This document shows positions 62,881 through 64,000 of a stretch of DNA of 64,000 bases, piece after piece. The stretch's first letter is position 1. Every line of letters starts with the position of its first letter. The translations under genes and the position numbers were made by a program. The notes under the pieces are model-generated. The model worked only from the letters and a program-made list of their open reading frames with translations. It was not told where the DNA came from and ran no database searches. This stretch comes from Copromyces sp. CBS 386.78 (taxonomy: Eukaryota; Ascomycota; Sordariomycetes; Sordariales; Sordariaceae). The stretch is from assembly GCA_030685235.1 (NCBI GenBank), contig MU839103.1, positions 310,001-374,000 of the forward strand, in the 5' to 3' direction.

Positions 62881-64000
62881 GTGACAATATATCATTGATT
62901 TAATTGTGTATAGAGTGATAAAATAAGAGGAAAGGTCTGGCTTCTAGCTAGCCGTCTACACATAGAAAGTATACTATATAGCGAACTAGAGTACGGGCTA
63001 TAAGGTAGCCAATGCCTTAGCGACTAAGCGTAATATTAGAGCCTCTATAGCAGCCCAACTAATTTGGGCTATTATAACTAATTTAAACTATAATATAGAG
63101 TATAGCCAACGATACTAGGAATCTACAAATTCCAGTATTAAATGCCAGCTTATAAGAAGAAAAGCTATTATTTTTAATAGTCCTAAACGCCTAAATCTTC
63201 TCCGAAATCTTCTAAGTCTCTTCTGATAATAAATAAGTCTCTTCTAAAATTTTATTCGTCTTTTCCAATATATTTATCCAATTGGGATGCTCCGGGGCGG
63301 AACGGGATGCATCCGAATTGCTATAATAAAATAATCTAAATCCGAGAAGGTCCAGCGAGGGCCGAAGAATTAAATAATAGTTAGGGAAAGTAAGTAATAA
63401 TTAAAGAAAGCTTATTCTATACTAAAGGAGTAAAGGTATAGTAATTAGAAAGGGGGAGTAGGTATTCGAAAGAGAAAAATATTTAGAAGAATAATTAAAA
63501 GGTATAAAAAACGAAGAGAAAGATTATTACGTAAAATAATAGAAATAAAAAAAAAAGGGGAAAAACGGCGGGTTTTTAATTAATTGGTAGAATAAATAAA
63601 AGGTAAGCGAATTTATTAAATACCGAAGAGGGCCGACGAATTACTAACAAAAAAAAAGGTAAGAGTAACGGGGCTAAACGGGAATTAAAGTATAAGGTTA
63701 GCGATATACTTTAATATTTTTTATTAAAAGAATTACTCGGTTTATAGTTGTAAAATAAGCAATAGCCGCCCGCAGAGAAAAAAAGAAAATAATAATTTCG
63801 TTACTAAACTAATAAAAAGAAATTATTATTAACCTTTAATTATATAACGACCGTTAGGGCGTAAAGTGGTTATTTAAATAAGTAGTAAGAATTCGCTAAG
63901 TTAATTAAAAATATTGTAAAAAAGGGAATTGAAAATATTAAATCTATTGAAAAAATATTATTATATAAATTAATCCTATATATTAGAAAGCTCTAAAGAA
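62881..64000. other. AT-rich, probably RIP-damaged repeat DNA at the right edge
   Basis: Mostly AT-rich and full of stops. A less AT-rich stretch at about 62925-63110 and another at 63290-63360 may be less damaged parts of other elements. From about 63360 the plus strand is strongly purine-rich, as in damaged coding DNA. I could not name the element. Confidence 0.5.

Noticed and set aside
1..64000. CRISPR arrays, bacterial operons or phage genes
   Set aside because: No regularly spaced repeats or prokaryotic signals; intron structure and gene content are fungal.

Overview
The window reads as nuclear DNA of a filamentous ascomycete, most likely a Sordariales species close to Neurospora or Sordaria. 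The reasons are: short introns (about 52-240 bp) with GTRNGT donors, CTRAC branch sites and YAG acceptors; an AA9 oxidase that closely resembles a known Neurospora enzyme; HET-domain genes; intron-bearing tRNA genes; and an AT-rich right end in which a Ty1/copia element carries C:G to T:A damage typical of repeat-induced point mutation (RIP). All exon structures were derived by hand from splice signals and reading-frame continuity. No search was run.

Layout. 0-8 kb: the 3' end of an unrecognised gene (+), a small membrane-anchored unknown (-), GAR1 of H/ACA snoRNPs (-), a secreted DUF8021-like protein (-) and an AYR1-like short-chain reductase (+). 8.6-9.7 kb: a secreted AA9 lytic polysaccharide monooxygenase with a 9-nt microexon (-). 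11-15.7 kb: two consecutive HET-domain genes (+). 16.3-19.4 kb: a RING-finger membrane protein (-) followed by rearranged fragments of itself. 19.7-23 kb: gene-poor, with a 0.4-kb TIR element and a diverged tandem repeat. 23-28 kb: a LYC1-like acetyltransferase (+) and a ten-exon oligopeptide transporter (-), convergent. 28-37.3 kb: tRNA-Ala(CGC) (+), SFH1 with a GATA-like finger (-), a small two-exon unknown (+) and tRNA-Glu(CTC) (-). 37.7-41 kb: a wrecked endonuclease/exonuclease/phosphatase gene and a patch of small inverted-repeat elements. 41.4-49.1 kb: apparently lineage-specific genes, including a 1051-residue helical-domain/ankyrin protein. 49.8-55.6 kb: a proline-rich membrane protein and a DRB0094-type RNA ligase with a long acidic tail (both -). 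56-59.5 kb: two non-autonomous inverted-repeat elements. 59.5-64 kb: RIP-degraded DNA with a copia element on the minus strand and a nested, undamaged 221-bp LTR.

How it fits together. Conserved housekeeping genes (GAR1, AYR1, LYC1, OPT, SFH1, RNA ligase, two tRNAs) are interleaved with accessory patches. The accessory patches hold non-self-recognition-type genes (two HET genes and one ankyrin gene with an N-terminal domain like those of fungal STAND/NLR proteins), decayed duplicates and small TIR elements. I saw no secondary-metabolite cluster, CRISPR array or rRNA. I found no clearly new multi-gene system. The best leads are the fungal RNA ligase with its unusual tail, the helical-domain/ankyrin neighbourhood, and several small inverted-repeat families, one of which has its own empty target site preserved next to it.
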